Origin: Martinezella rhizogenes
GTDB taxonomy: Bacteria > Pseudomonadota > Alphaproteobacteria > Rhizobiales > Rhizobiaceae
Direction of reading: 5' to 3'
Length of the DNA: 64,000 nt
Assembly (NCBI GenBank): GCA_013322215.1
Contig: JAAMEZ010000021.1
Span: 62,001-126,000 of the forward strand
The notes under the pieces: generated by a model
The model's input: only the letters and a program-made list of their open reading frames with translations
Told to the model about the DNA's origin: nothing
The model's database searches: none
Shown: piece after piece, positions 17,359 through 25,826 of the stretch
Numbering within the stretch: the first letter of the stretch is position 1
Layout: every line of letters begins with the position of its first letter
Program-made: the position numbers and the translations under genes

Positions 17359-19770
17359 CTAGTATTGCCCGTCCGCAGAATCAGCGTCTGCAGCCTTGCC
17401 CGAACTTTTGTCTCTGCCAGATTTTGGGCCTCGAACGTTTGAGGCTCCGCTCTCATCACCGGCGTCGCTGTTCTTCCGGCCGATCATGGTACGGAATTCG
17501 GTTTCCGGGACAGGCGGGCTGAAGTAATAGCCCTGACTCTCCGAGCAGCCGGCCTTGATGACCATGTCGAGCTGGGTCTGCGTCTCGACGCCCTCCGCCG
17601 TGGTCAGCATCTTGAGATTGCGACCGAGCGTAGCGATAGACTGGACGATGGCAAAGCTGTCAGGCCGGTTTTCCAAGTCGCGCACAAAACTGCGGTCAAT
17701 CTTCAGCTTGTCGAAGGGGAAGCGCTGCAGATAGTTCAACGAAGAATAACCGGTGCCGAAATCGTCAAGTGCGATGGTCAAGCCGAGCGAACGCAGCCGA
17801 TTCAGCACCTCAAGGTTCGCGGCATTGTCTCGCAGAAGTACCGACTCCGTGATTTCCAGTTCCAGTCGACGCGCATCGAATTCGGTAAGTTCCAACACGG
17901 TCTTGACCGTATCGACCAGGTCCGTCTGACGGAACTGAACCGGAGAGAGGTTGACTGAAACGCGCACGTCCTCGGGCCAGTTAAGCGCATCTTGGCATGC
18001 CTGCTCCAGCACCCATTTGCCGAGCGCATCGATGAAGCCGGTTTCCTCTGCCAGCGGGATGAATTCGGCCGGCGGGATCAGCCCGCGCTCTGGATGGCGC
18101 CAGCGTACCAGCGCCTCACTGGCAACGATCTTGCGGGTCTTGAGCGAAATCTGCGGTTGGTAATGAACCTCGAATTGCCCAAGCTTGATGCCGTGGCGCA
18201 TATCCGCCTCCAGATTGCGCCGGTTCTGGAGATCCTCTTCCATCTGCGGAGAGAAGATGCGGTAGACGCCCTTACCATCAGCTTTGGCCTGGTATAGTGC
18301 CAGGTCGGCATTCTTCATCAGTTGGCCGGTATCACCGCCAGCGCGCGATGCGACTGCGATACCGATACAGGTACTGACGACGATCTCGTTGCCGTTGATA
18401 CGGTAAGGCCGGCTAATGTTGGTTATGAGGCGCTCCGACAGGTCGCGGGCGCTGTCGAGTGTGGAATCAAGACACCTGTGCAGCACGGCGAATTCGTCAC
18501 CGCCCAATCGGGCCACGATGTCCTGTTGTGATGCGGTATTGCGCAGCCGCCTGGCGACCTTGCGCAGCAACACGTCGCCGACAGGGTGGCCCAGCGTGTC
18601 GTTGACTTCTTTGAAGCGGTCGAGATCGAGATAGAGTATGGTAAATAATTGGCCGCCGGCCGCCAATCCGCGCAGTGCGTGGCCGACGCTTTCCCAGAAT
18701 AGTAACCGGTTAGGCATGTCGGTCAGCGCGTCATGATGGGCCATATGCACCACGCGATCCTGCGCGCGATGACGCTCACTGACATCCTCGAAAGTGCAAA
18801 CCCAGCCGCCTTCACCCGTCGGTTCGTGCGATACGGCCAGCACCATGCCGTTTGCAAGATGATGGATATGGTCGCTGAGCACGGCGATGTCGTTCCGGAC
18901 ACGAGCCTTATCGCCAGCAACGCCGCGCGGCCCGCTGGTTGACAATCCGGGGGGCAGCAATTCGGGCGCGATGAGATCGGCCAGCGGGGTACCGATCCTT
19001 GCCCGGACTTCATCGAGACCGAACAGGGTCAGGAAACGGGGATTGTGAACGATGACGCGATATTGGTCGTCGAGCAGGCAAAGACCGAGGGACATGGCCT
19101 CCATTGCCGCATCGAACCGGGCATTCTGGATCGCCAGGGTCTGCTCCTTGGCCTGCAGGATCTTTTGGGCCCGACCCAAAAGGCCATTGTGAATGAGCAG
19201 CAGCAGAATCAGCAGGCAGCCGCCGATAAGCATGCCGACGGTGACCCAGGTCAGGGCCAATTGCAGCCCAAGAAGGCCGCGCCGATCCTCGGCAATGCGC
19301 GCCGAATACCACATGTTGCTGTCGCTGGAGAGGCGCGCCAGCTTCGGGTAGATCGGTTCCAGGATCGTGAGGATACGCGCCGGTGTTCCAGGCACGGAAA
19401 GCTGGCTAAGGAGCGGCCGGGTCTGGTTGAGCGCATCTTCGAGGTCGTCGAGGGTCTCGCCGATATGCGGATTCGATTGTACGAACTTCTCGACCCCGTT
19501 GGACCGCAGGGTCTTGAGGCGATTGACGACGATATCGAAGCGCAGCCTGACCTCATGGGCATCGACGCTGCCGTCGTTCATGCCCATGGCGCTGACGCGC
19601 TGTTCGAGTCTGGTGAACTCACTCGGAGCTTGGGCTATCGTCCAGGTGATATTGCCCAAGCCGACATCTTGCAGTGCGGTCTGGCGCTGGAAGACCAAGG
19701 CGGAAATATAGATCGCCGAGGTGATGAAACCCAGGATCACAATTATCAGCGCTGTGCGGAGGTAGCGCAT
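17359..19770 (-). CDS. Bifunctional diguanylate cyclase/phosphodiesterase (GGDEF-EAL)
   Basis: An 803-aa membrane c-di-GMP enzyme. One N-terminal transmembrane segment (ALIIVILGFITSAIYISALVF) is followed by a ~150-residue periplasmic helical domain and a second segment (WVTVGMLIGGCLLILLLLI). A PAS-like domain around residues 215-330 comes next, then GGDEF with RLGGDEFAVL near 420, and EAL with SEALVRWRHP near 551. The EAL domain has DDFGTGYSSL, AEGVET and QGYYFS, so phosphodiesterase activity is expected. The GGDEF motif is intact, but the inhibitory RxxD position reads SQQD, so product inhibition may be lost. It lies 11 bp downstream of the secreted molybdopterin-fold gene, likely its sensory partner. 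Confidence 0.93.
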   Translation of the reverse strand: MRYLRTALIIVILGFITSAIYISALVFQRQTALQDVGLGNITWTIAQAPSEFTRLEQRVSAMGMNDGSVDAHEVRLRFDIVVNRLKTLRSNGVEKFVQSNPHIGETLDDLEDALNQTRPLLSQLSVPGTPARILTILEPIYPKLARLSSDSNMWYSARIAEDRRGLLGLQLALTWVTVGMLIGGCLLILLLLIHNGLLGRAQKILQAKEQTLAIQNARFDAAMEAMSLGLCLLDDQYRVIVHNPRFLTLFGLDEVRARIGTPLADLIAPELLPPGLSTSGPRGVAGDKARVRNDIAVLSDHIHHLANGMVLAVSHEPTGEGGWVCTFEDVSERHRAQDRVVHMAHHDALTDMPNRLLFWESVGHALRGLAAGGQLFTILYLDLDRFKEVNDTLGHPVGDVLLRKVARRLRNTASQQDIVARLGGDEFAVLHRCLDSTLDSARDLSERLITNISRPYRINGNEIVVSTCIGIAVASRAGGDTGQLMKNADLALYQAKADGKGVYRIFSPQMEEDLQNRRNLEADMRHGIKLGQFEVHYQPQISLKTRKIVASEALVRWRHPERGLIPPAEFIPLAEETGFIDALGKWVLEQACQDALNWPEDVRVSVNLSPVQFRQTDLVDTVKTVLELTEFDARRLELEITESVLLRDNAANLEVLNRLRSLGLTIALDDFGTGYSSLNYLQRFPFDKLKIDRSFVRDLENRPDSFAIVQSIATLGRNLKMLTTAEGVETQTQLDMVIKAGCSESQGYYFSPPVPETEFRTMIGRKNSDAGDESGASNVRGPKSGRDKSSGKAADADSADGQY

Positions 19771-19781
19771 GCGGTCCGGGG

Positions 19782-20249
19782 CTATTTCACGGAGATTGCC
19801 TTGACCTGCCAGACGGCACGACCGTGATAGGGCTGTCCCTGCAGGATGGGGTTGCTGTCGAATGGATACATCACAAAGAACGGACCCTGATCGTCAATGG
19901 GCATATATGCGCCGTTGCGCTTGACGGCGAGGATCGTGCCGAACTTGGTGAAATCGCTAGTCGGGATATCGACGCTATAATCATTGAGGGCAATGACTGT
20001 GGCCGTCGCACCTTGGGCCTTGGCTTTTTCAAGCAACAGCGCCATCGGCACGCCTTCGAAGTTGACCACACCGTCATTCCAGGGCGTCGAAGTCTTGATC
20101 GACACGAGGCCCATCGCCTCAAGCTGATTGCGATCGAACGTCACCGAGCCTGAGGAGCTGGTAATCGTCACTGACGGCACGTCCTGCGCCAGGGCGGGCG
20201 CGACGAACGCAGCAAGGACTGCAAAAATAATTGAGGCGAGAAGACGCAT
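19782..20249 (-). CDS. Small secreted sulfite-oxidase/molybdopterin-fold protein lacking cysteine
   Basis: A 155-aa protein with a clear Sec signal (LLASIIFAVLAAFVAPALAQD). The mature part resembles the oxidoreductase molybdopterin-binding domain in miniature: VTFDRNQLEAMG, VVNFEGVPMALLLEKA, IALNDYSVDIPTSDF, YMPIDDQGPFFVMYPFD and a C-terminal WQVKAISVK. It contains no cysteine, so it lacks the residue that ligates molybdenum in sulfite oxidase and probably does not carry out redox chemistry. It heads a two-gene operon with the GGDEF/EAL protein, whose periplasmic domain it could contact. Function is inferred from context only. Confidence 0.82.
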   Translation of the reverse strand: MRLLASIIFAVLAAFVAPALAQDVPSVTITSSSGSVTFDRNQLEAMGLVSIKTSTPWNDGVVNFEGVPMALLLEKAKAQGATATVIALNDYSVDIPTSDFTKFGTILAVKRNGAYMPIDDQGPFFVMYPFDSNPILQGQPYHGRAVWQVKAISVK

Positions 20250-20801
20250 TGAGGGTCCGATGCTTTCGGGGTATGGGCCTTGCCCGTTCTATCTCCAGCC
20301 TGCACAACTGGCTGTTAAAGATCGGTTAAGTTCCACAGGGCAATGGAAACAAACTTAACAGCTCAAGATTGGGCGTAGCATTCGTCGGAACTCGCTGATC
20401 TATTTCCAGTTCGGTAAGCTCCGGGTTGCGTGCCGCTGATCTGCACTTTTGCTATGAAGTCGACGGGTGCCGATATGGACTTTTTCGGCAGCTTCGGCAG
20501 CTGTAAAGGTCCTGCGATTTCATCTCCCCATCAATCATACCAAAGAAGTGCGGTGACCGGTTCAAAAAGTGACTGGCGCAACAGCGCTTTCTCTTTGCTA
20601 CTCCTCGATAATGAGGAAGTGCAACAAATTCATGATAGATGTAGCAGCCGGCTTGCCCGCAACGGTTGGCCTTGCGAGTAAGAAAAATAGTTCAGCTTTC
20701 TAATGAATTCATACGCTTTCTAATCGCGCCGCTCAATACAGAATGCGTCACGCCATCGGCAGCGTATTCTCCAACTCGCTCGATCGGCAGGCGGCGATGA
20801 T
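20250..20801. other. Intergenic stretch with regulatory repeats
   Basis: No gene is supported. It carries a CtrA-like motif and inverted repeat near 20315-20359. A 10-base direct repeat GCTTTCTAAT occurs at 20695-20704 and 20715-20724, exactly 20 bases apart, close to the end of the glycerate kinase gene. A small hairpin, TCCTC-GATAAT-GAGGA, lies around 20600-20620. Confidence 0.5.
20315..20359 (-). promoter_or_regulatory. Possible CtrA box and inverted repeat upstream of the c-di-GMP operon
   Basis: On the minus strand 20329-20315 reads TTAA, seven bases, TTAA followed by C. This matches the alphaproteobacterial CtrA consensus TTAA-N7-TTAAC. It overlaps a perfect 8-bp inverted repeat, GTTAAGTT (20325-20332) and AACTTAAC (20352-20359). 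The site is about 66-110 bp upstream of the start at 20249. Confidence 0.4.
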
Positions 20802-22082
20802 CTATTGCAGCAGGATTGCGCGGAAGTCGTTGACGTTCGTGCCGGTCGGGCCGCTGACGAAAAGATCGTCGAGAGCGGCGAAGGCCGACCAGCTGTCGTT
20901 GCGCCCCAGGAATTCGGCCGCATTTTTTTCCAGCTCGGCAAGCCGCGAAACTGTGGCGCCGTCGGCAAAGGCACCGGCATTGTCCTCCGAGCCGTCGATG
21001 CCGTCAGTATCGGCGGCGAGCGCTGCAATACCTTTCTGGCCGGAAATGGCGCAGGCGAAGGATAGCAGGAACTCGCTGTTGCGGCCGCCCTTGCCTTTGC
21101 CCTTGATCGTAACCGTAGTTTCGCCGCCAGACAGAAGGAGCATGGGGCCTTGCGACGCCAGACCCCGGTGCGAGATCTTGGCTACGATCGCCGCATGTTG
21201 GCGACCGACTTCGGATGCTTCGCCCTCGATGGCATCGGAAAGCACGATGGTCTCGACGCCGGCATTACGGGCGACATCGGCAGCGGCATCCAGTGCGATG
21301 GCCGCCGAAGCAACGAGCTTCACCTCGTTACGGGCGAAACGGGGGTCTAAAGGCAGCGGCGGCTCGTCCCTGCAATCTTTGAGATGACGCATCACTGCTT
21401 CCGGCAAATCGAGACCATAATGTTCTATGATTGCAAGTGCATTGGCGCGGGTCGTCTCGTCGGCAATGGTCGGGCCGGAGGCGACCAGGGCGGGGTTGTC
21501 GCCGGGAATATCGGAAACGACGAGCGAGACCACGCGGGCCGGATAGGCAAGGGCGGCGAGCCGCCCTCCCTTTATGCGGGAAACCTGCTTGCGCACGGCG
21601 TTCATGGCGCTGATTGGCGCACCGGAGGCAAGTAGGGCCTGATTGACGGCGATTTCGTCGGCAAGCGTGAGATCGCCGGCCGGAGCCGGCAGCAATGCCG
21701 ATCCGCCGCCGCAGATGAGGGCGACGACCAGATCATCTTCCGAAAGACCGCTTACTGCTGCCATCAGTCGATCTGATGCGTGCAGGCCATTTTCGTCGGG
21801 CACGGGATGGGCGGCCTCAAGAACTTCGATACGCTCGCAGACAACGGCATAGCCGTAACGCGTGACGACGACACCGGATAGCGGTGCGTCCCACAGGCGT
21901 TCGAAGGCGCGTGCCATCTGCGCCGCTCCCTTGCCGGCGCCGACCACCACCGTCCGGCCCTTCGGCTTTTCCGGCAGGTGGGCGGCGAGCGCCTTGTCCG
22001 GATCGGCAGCGGCAACGGCCGCGTAGAAGAGCTTTTCCAGAAAGGCGCGGGGATCGGCAATGCTCGGCATCGGGTCTCTCAC
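20802..22082 (-). CDS. gckA: Glycerate 2-kinase (MOFRL family)
   Basis: A 426-aa cytoplasmic kinase converting D-glycerate to 2-phosphoglycerate with ATP, the last step of the glycerate pathway. The N-terminal DUF4147 domain has VVGAGKGAAQMARAFE and LICGGGSALLPAPAGDLTL. The C-terminal MOFRL domain has LLSGGETTVTIKGKGKGGRN and DTDGIDGSEDNAGAF. It follows the tartronate semialdehyde reductase gene by only 3 bp, so it is the distal gene of gcl-hyi-glxR-gckA. Confidence 0.94.
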   Translation of the reverse strand: MRDPMPSIADPRAFLEKLFYAAVAAADPDKALAAHLPEKPKGRTVVVGAGKGAAQMARAFERLWDAPLSGVVVTRYGYAVVCERIEVLEAAHPVPDENGLHASDRLMAAVSGLSEDDLVVALICGGGSALLPAPAGDLTLADEIAVNQALLASGAPISAMNAVRKQVSRIKGGRLAALAYPARVVSLVVSDIPGDNPALVASGPTIADETTRANALAIIEHYGLDLPEAVMRHLKDCRDEPPLPLDPRFARNEVKLVASAAIALDAAADVARNAGVETIVLSDAIEGEASEVGRQHAAIVAKISHRGLASQGPMLLLSGGETTVTIKGKGKGGRNSEFLLSFACAISGQKGIAALAADTDGIDGSEDNAGAFADGATVSRLAELEKNAAEFLGRNDSWSAFAALDDLFVSGPTGTNVNDFRAILLQ

Positions 22083-22085
22083 ACG

Positions 22086-22970
22086 TTACGCGACGGGATG
22101 GTTCGCCATGCGCTCAAGCGCCTTGACGAGACCGGAATGGTCGAGCCCGCTGTCTCCATTGGCGGCACACTGATTGAAGAGCTCCTGCGTTGCTGCGGTA
22201 TTCGGCAGCGAGACGCCAAGCGCCTTGGCGCCCTGCAGCGCAAGGTTCAGATCCTTCTGATGCAGCGAGATGCGGAAGCCGGGTTCGAAGGTGCGCTTGA
22301 TCATGCGCTCGCCATGCACTTCGAGGATGCGTGAGGAGGCAAAGCCGCCCATCAGGGCCGAGCGCACGCGGGCGGGATCGGCCCCCGCCTTCGAGGCGAA
22401 GACCAGTGCCTCGGACACGGCCTCGATCGTCAATGCGACGATGATCTGATTGGCGACCTTGGTGACCTGGCCATCGCCGCAATCGCCGACGAGCGTGATG
22501 TTCTTGCCCATCAGCTGGAAGAGCGGCAGCGCCCGCTCGAAACTTGCCTCGGAACCGCCGGCCATGATCGAGAGCGAGGCGTTCTTGGCGCCAACCTCGC
22601 CGCCTGAAACCGGAGCGTCGACATATTCGGCGCCGGTCTCACGAACTCTCCTGGCGAATTCCTTGGTCTCGATCGGCGAGATCGAGCTCATGTCGATGAC
22701 GAGCTTGCCTTTCGAAAGGCCATAGGCAACGCCGTTCTCGCCGAAGAGAACATCCTTGACCTCGGGCGTATCCGGCAGCATCAGGATGATGGTGTCGACG
22801 GTTTCAGCGAGCGCCTTCGGCGTCTCGACGAATTGCAGGCCGTTGTCGAGCAGCTCTTGGCGCGGCGGAATGGAAAACTTTGATGTGACGATGATGTGGC
22901 CGGCATTTTGCAGGTGGCGCGCCATGGGGGTTCCCATGATGCCGAGGCCGATAAATCCGATATGTGCCAT
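22086..22970 (-). CDS. glxR: 2-hydroxy-3-oxopropionate (tartronate semialdehyde) reductase
   Basis: A 294-aa NAD(P)H-dependent enzyme of the beta-hydroxyacid dehydrogenase family, reducing tartronate semialdehyde to D-glycerate. It shows the Rossmann motif GFIGLGIMGTPMARH, the substrate-binding DAPVSGGEVGAKNASL and the catalytic-lysine segment VTKVANQIIVA. Length and operon position (between hyi and gckA) match GlxR/GarR, which separates it from the related 3-hydroxyisobutyrate dehydrogenases. Confidence 0.94.
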   Translation of the reverse strand: MAHIGFIGLGIMGTPMARHLQNAGHIIVTSKFSIPPRQELLDNGLQFVETPKALAETVDTIILMLPDTPEVKDVLFGENGVAYGLSKGKLVIDMSSISPIETKEFARRVRETGAEYVDAPVSGGEVGAKNASLSIMAGGSEASFERALPLFQLMGKNITLVGDCGDGQVTKVANQIIVALTIEAVSEALVFASKAGADPARVRSALMGGFASSRILEVHGERMIKRTFEPGFRISLHQKDLNLALQGAKALGVSLPNTAATQELFNQCAANGDSGLDHSGLVKALERMANHPVA

Positions 22971-22975
22971 GGTTG

Positions 22976-23791
22976 TTAGCTCCTGATATTGAGAATGGCT
23001 GCGCCTTCGGCGTGGCGGCCGGCTGCGGCAAACCAGCCGAGCCCTGCAGCAGTCGTGGTGCGCGGCTTGTATTCGCAGCCGATCCAGCCGTCGTAGCCGA
23101 GCGCGTCGAGCGCATTGAAGATAAAGGGATAGGCGATCTCGCCGGTGCCTGGTTCGTTGCGCCCGGGATTATCGGCAAGCTGCACATGCGCAATCTGCGC
23201 CTGGTGCTTCTTGAATGTCCCGATCAGCTCGCCCTCGGTGCGCTGCTGATGGTAGAGATCATATTGGATGAACAGGTTGTTGCTGCCGACTTCGGCGATG
23301 ATCGAAGCGGCCTGATCCGGCGTGTTGAGGAAGAAGCCGGGAATGTCGAACCTGTTGATCGGCTCGATTAGCAGCCGGATTCCATGCTTGCCCAATTCGG
23401 CAGCCGCGTATTTGAGATTGGCGACGAAGGTCGTCCGCAACGCTTCATCGGCGATACCGACCGGCGCAATGCCCGAGAGGCAATTGATTTGGCTGCAGCC
23501 GAGCGTCGTTGCGTAGTCGATCGCCGAGGCAACGCCGCGGCGGAATTCGTCGATGCGATCAGGCAGGATCGCGATCCCCCGCTCGCCGCCGGCCCAGTTG
23601 CCGGCGGGCAGATTGTGCAGCACCTGCGTCAGGCCATGGCGATCGAGTTCGGCGCGCAGCGCCTCCTTCGCGAAATCATAGGGGAAGAGGTATTCGACAC
23701 CCTCGAAGCCTGCCTTGGCGGCAAGTGCGAAGCGATCCAGAAACGGCGCCTCGGTGAAGAGCATGGTGAGATTGGCCGCAAATTTCGGCAT
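22976..23791 (-). CDS. hyi: Hydroxypyruvate isomerase
   Basis: A 271-aa TIM-barrel isomerase interconverting hydroxypyruvate and tartronate semialdehyde. The N-terminus MPKFAANLTMLFTEAPFLDR and the C-terminal GWIGCEYKPRTTT-AGLGW are characteristic, with metal-binding acidic residues in LLIEPINRFD and QYDLYHQQRTEGELI. It lies 5 bp from glxR. A RIME element separates it from the upstream gcl gene, so transcription presumably reads through that repeat. Confidence 0.94.
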   Translation of the reverse strand: MPKFAANLTMLFTEAPFLDRFALAAKAGFEGVEYLFPYDFAKEALRAELDRHGLTQVLHNLPAGNWAGGERGIAILPDRIDEFRRGVASAIDYATTLGCSQINCLSGIAPVGIADEALRTTFVANLKYAAAELGKHGIRLLIEPINRFDIPGFFLNTPDQAASIIAEVGSNNLFIQYDLYHQQRTEGELIGTFKKHQAQIAHVQLADNPGRNEPGTGEIAYPFIFNALDALGYDGWIGCEYKPRTTTAAGLGWFAAAGRHAEGAAILNIRS

Positions 23792-23803
23792 TGTGTTCCT
23801 CCT

Positions 23804-23910
23804 TTAGAGCAATTTCAGGAAAAGTGCGTGAGCCGCTTTCCGTCTGGAATTGCTTGAAAACAAAGAGCTAGAGTGGTTCAGAGGCTCCGTGAAAAGCTGA
23901 ACCGCTCTAG
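23804..23910. repeat. RIME element (copy 1), between gcl and hyi
   Basis: A ~107-bp palindromic repeat beginning TTAGAGCAATTTCAGGAAAA and ending GCTGAACCGCTCTAG. It matches the Rhizobium-specific intergenic mosaic element. It is nearly the same as the reverse complement of the copy at 57030-57135, including the inner AAAACAAAGAG. The right end overlaps the gcl stop codon (907-909 of this kilobase). Such elements form strong RNA hairpins and can affect mRNA stability inside operons. Confidence 0.88.
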
Positions 23911-25691
23911 TCCAGCAGAGCGAGGATTGCCGTCGGTGCATCCTCGCCGCGCTCGGCAAGTTCCTCGAACTCGACGACCGCATTGATGTCGGCGCCCATG
24001 GCGATGTTGGTGACGCGCTCCAGAATGAACTCGATGACGACCGGAACCTGGTGTTCCTTCATGAGCTGTTGCGCCGTCGTGAAAGCCTCCTGGAATTCGT
24101 TCGGGCTGCGAACGCGGATCGCCTTGCAGCCGAGGCCTTCGGCAACGGCGACGTGATCGACGCCATAACCGGGTTCGGTGTTGTCAGTGGCATTGATGTT
24201 GTCGAAGGCGAGACTGACCTCGAAATCCATGTTGAAGCCGCGCTGGGCCTGGCGAATGAGGCCGAGATAGGAATTGTTCACGACCACATGCAGGTAGGGG
24301 AGCTTGTGCTGCGCGCCGACGGCCAATTCCTCGATGAGGAACTGGAAGTCGTAGTCGCCGGATAGGGCGACGATCGGGCGGTCCGGATCTGCGGCGCGCA
24401 CGCCAAGGGCTGCTGGCAGGGTCCAGCCGAGCGGGCCGGCCTGGCCGCAATTGATCCAGTTCCGCGGCTTGTAGACATGCAGGAACTGTGCGCCGGCGAT
24501 CTGGCTAAGCCCGATGGTCGAGACATAGCAGGTGTCGCGATCGAAAGCCTTGTTCATCTCCTCGTAAACGCGCTGGGGCTTCAACGGTGTCTGGTCGAAA
24601 TGCGTCTTGCGCAGCATGGTGCGCTTGCGCTCGCGGCATTCCTCCGCCCATGTCGACCAGTCGCGCAGTTTGCCTTCGGTCTTCCATTCTGTGGCGACGT
24701 CGAGGAAGAGCTTCAGCGCGGCACCCGCATCCGAGACGATGCCGAAATCGGGGGCGAAGACACGGCCGATCTGGGTCGGCTCGATATCGACATGCACGAA
24801 GGTGCGACCCTCGGTATAGGTCGAGACGTTGCCGGTGTGGCGATTGGCCCAGCGATTGCCGATGCCGAGGACGAAGTCGGAGCCGAGTAGCGTCGCATTG
24901 CCGTAGCGATGCGATGTCTGCAGCCCGCACATGCCGGCCATCAGCGGATGATCGTCCGGGATCGTGCCCCAGCCCATCAGGGTCGGGATGACCGGAACGC
25001 CGGTGATTTCGGCGAATTCGACCAGCAGGTCGGAAGCATCGGCATTGATGATGCCGCCGCCGGCGACAATCAGCGGCCGTTCGGCCGCGTTCAGCATGGC
25101 AAGCGCCTTTTCGGCCTGCGCACGTGTCGCCGAGGGCTTGTAGGGGTCAAGCGAGGCATAGGTGTCGATGTCGAACTCGATTTCCGCAACCTGAACATCA
25201 ACGGGCAGGTCGATGAGGACGGGGCCGGGGCGACCCGAGCGCATCGTGTGGAACGCCTTCTGGAAGACGTAAGGGACGAGCGCCGGCTCCATGACGGTAA
25301 CCGCCCATTTGGTGACCGGGGCTGCGATCTTGGCGATATCGACGGCCTGGAAATCCTCCTTGTCGAGGCGGGCGCGCGGCGCCTGGCCGGTAATGCACAG
25401 GATCGGGATCGAGTCGGCCGAGGCCGAATAAAGGCCGGTAATCATGTCGGTGCCGGCAGGCCCGGACGTTCCGATGCAGACGCCGATATTGCCGGCGCGG
25501 GCGCGGGTATAGCCCTCGGCCATATGGCTTGCACCTTCGACATGACGGGCAAGCACATGGCGGATCGAGCCGCGCGCCTTCATCGCCGAGTAGAAGGGGT
25601 TGATCGCAGCGCCGGGAACGCCGAAGGCGCAATTGACACCTTCCTTTTCCAGAACCAGCACCGCGGCATCGACTGCGCGCATCTTCGCCAT
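23907..25691 (-). CDS. gcl: Glyoxylate carboligase (tartronate semialdehyde synthase)
   Basis: A 594-aa thiamine-diphosphate enzyme joining two glyoxylates to tartronate semialdehyde with CO2 release. The N-terminal domain has [20 protein letters not shown]. Val replaces the catalytic Glu of most ThDP enzymes (PGAAINPF region), as in known Gcl. The ThDP motif is [20 protein letters not shown] with [11 protein letters not shown]. The ATG at 25691 is preceded by GGAGGAAA. The length matches E. coli Gcl. It is the first gene of gcl-hyi-glxR-gckA and divergent from an IclR regulator. Its stop codon lies in the end of a RIME. Confidence 0.96.
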   Translation of the reverse strand: MAKMRAVDAAVLVLEKEGVNCAFGVPGAAINPFYSAMKARGSIRHVLARHVEGASHMAEGYTRARAGNIGVCIGTSGPAGTDMITGLYSASADSIPILCITGQAPRARLDKEDFQAVDIAKIAAPVTKWAVTVMEPALVPYVFQKAFHTMRSGRPGPVLIDLPVDVQVAEIEFDIDTYASLDPYKPSATRAQAEKALAMLNAAERPLIVAGGGIINADASDLLVEFAEITGVPVIPTLMGWGTIPDDHPLMAGMCGLQTSHRYGNATLLGSDFVLGIGNRWANRHTGNVSTYTEGRTFVHVDIEPTQIGRVFAPDFGIVSDAGAALKLFLDVATEWKTEGKLRDWSTWAEECRERKRTMLRKTHFDQTPLKPQRVYEEMNKAFDRDTCYVSTIGLSQIAGAQFLHVYKPRNWINCGQAGPLGWTLPAALGVRAADPDRPIVALSGDYDFQFLIEELAVGAQHKLPYLHVVVNNSYLGLIRQAQRGFNMDFEVSLAFDNINATDNTEPGYGVDHVAVAEGLGCKAIRVRSPNEFQEAFTTAQQLMKEHQVPVVIEFILERVTNIAMGADINAVVEFEELAERGEDAPTAILALLD

Positions 25692-25752
25692 GGGAATTTC
25701 CTCCGTTTCTGGATTGAAGGTACCGCATGCGCCGACGTGCGCAATCATAAAA

Positions 25753-25790
25753 TGGAAATTAATCCCATCATATGGAAATAAACATTTTCA
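25753..25790. promoter_or_regulatory. Two IclR-type operator half-site pairs between gcl and the iclR gene
   Basis: TGGAAAT-T-AATCCCA at 25753-25767 matches 13 of 15 positions of the IclR consensus TGGAAATNATTTCCA. A second site, TGGAAAT-AAAC-ATTTTCA at 25773-25790, is also an imperfect palindrome. The two TGGAAAT units start exactly 20 bp apart, on the same DNA face. The sites lie in the 135-bp gap of the divergent pair and suit control of both genes. Confidence 0.6.
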
Positions 25791-25826
25791 ACAAATCTGG
25801 AACAATCGAGGCGAAGCGGATATGTC

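Noticed and set aside
20430..20681. An 83-codon open frame upstream of gckA's 3' end
   Set aside because: No ribosome binding site and no recognisable sequence; the stretch looks intergenic.
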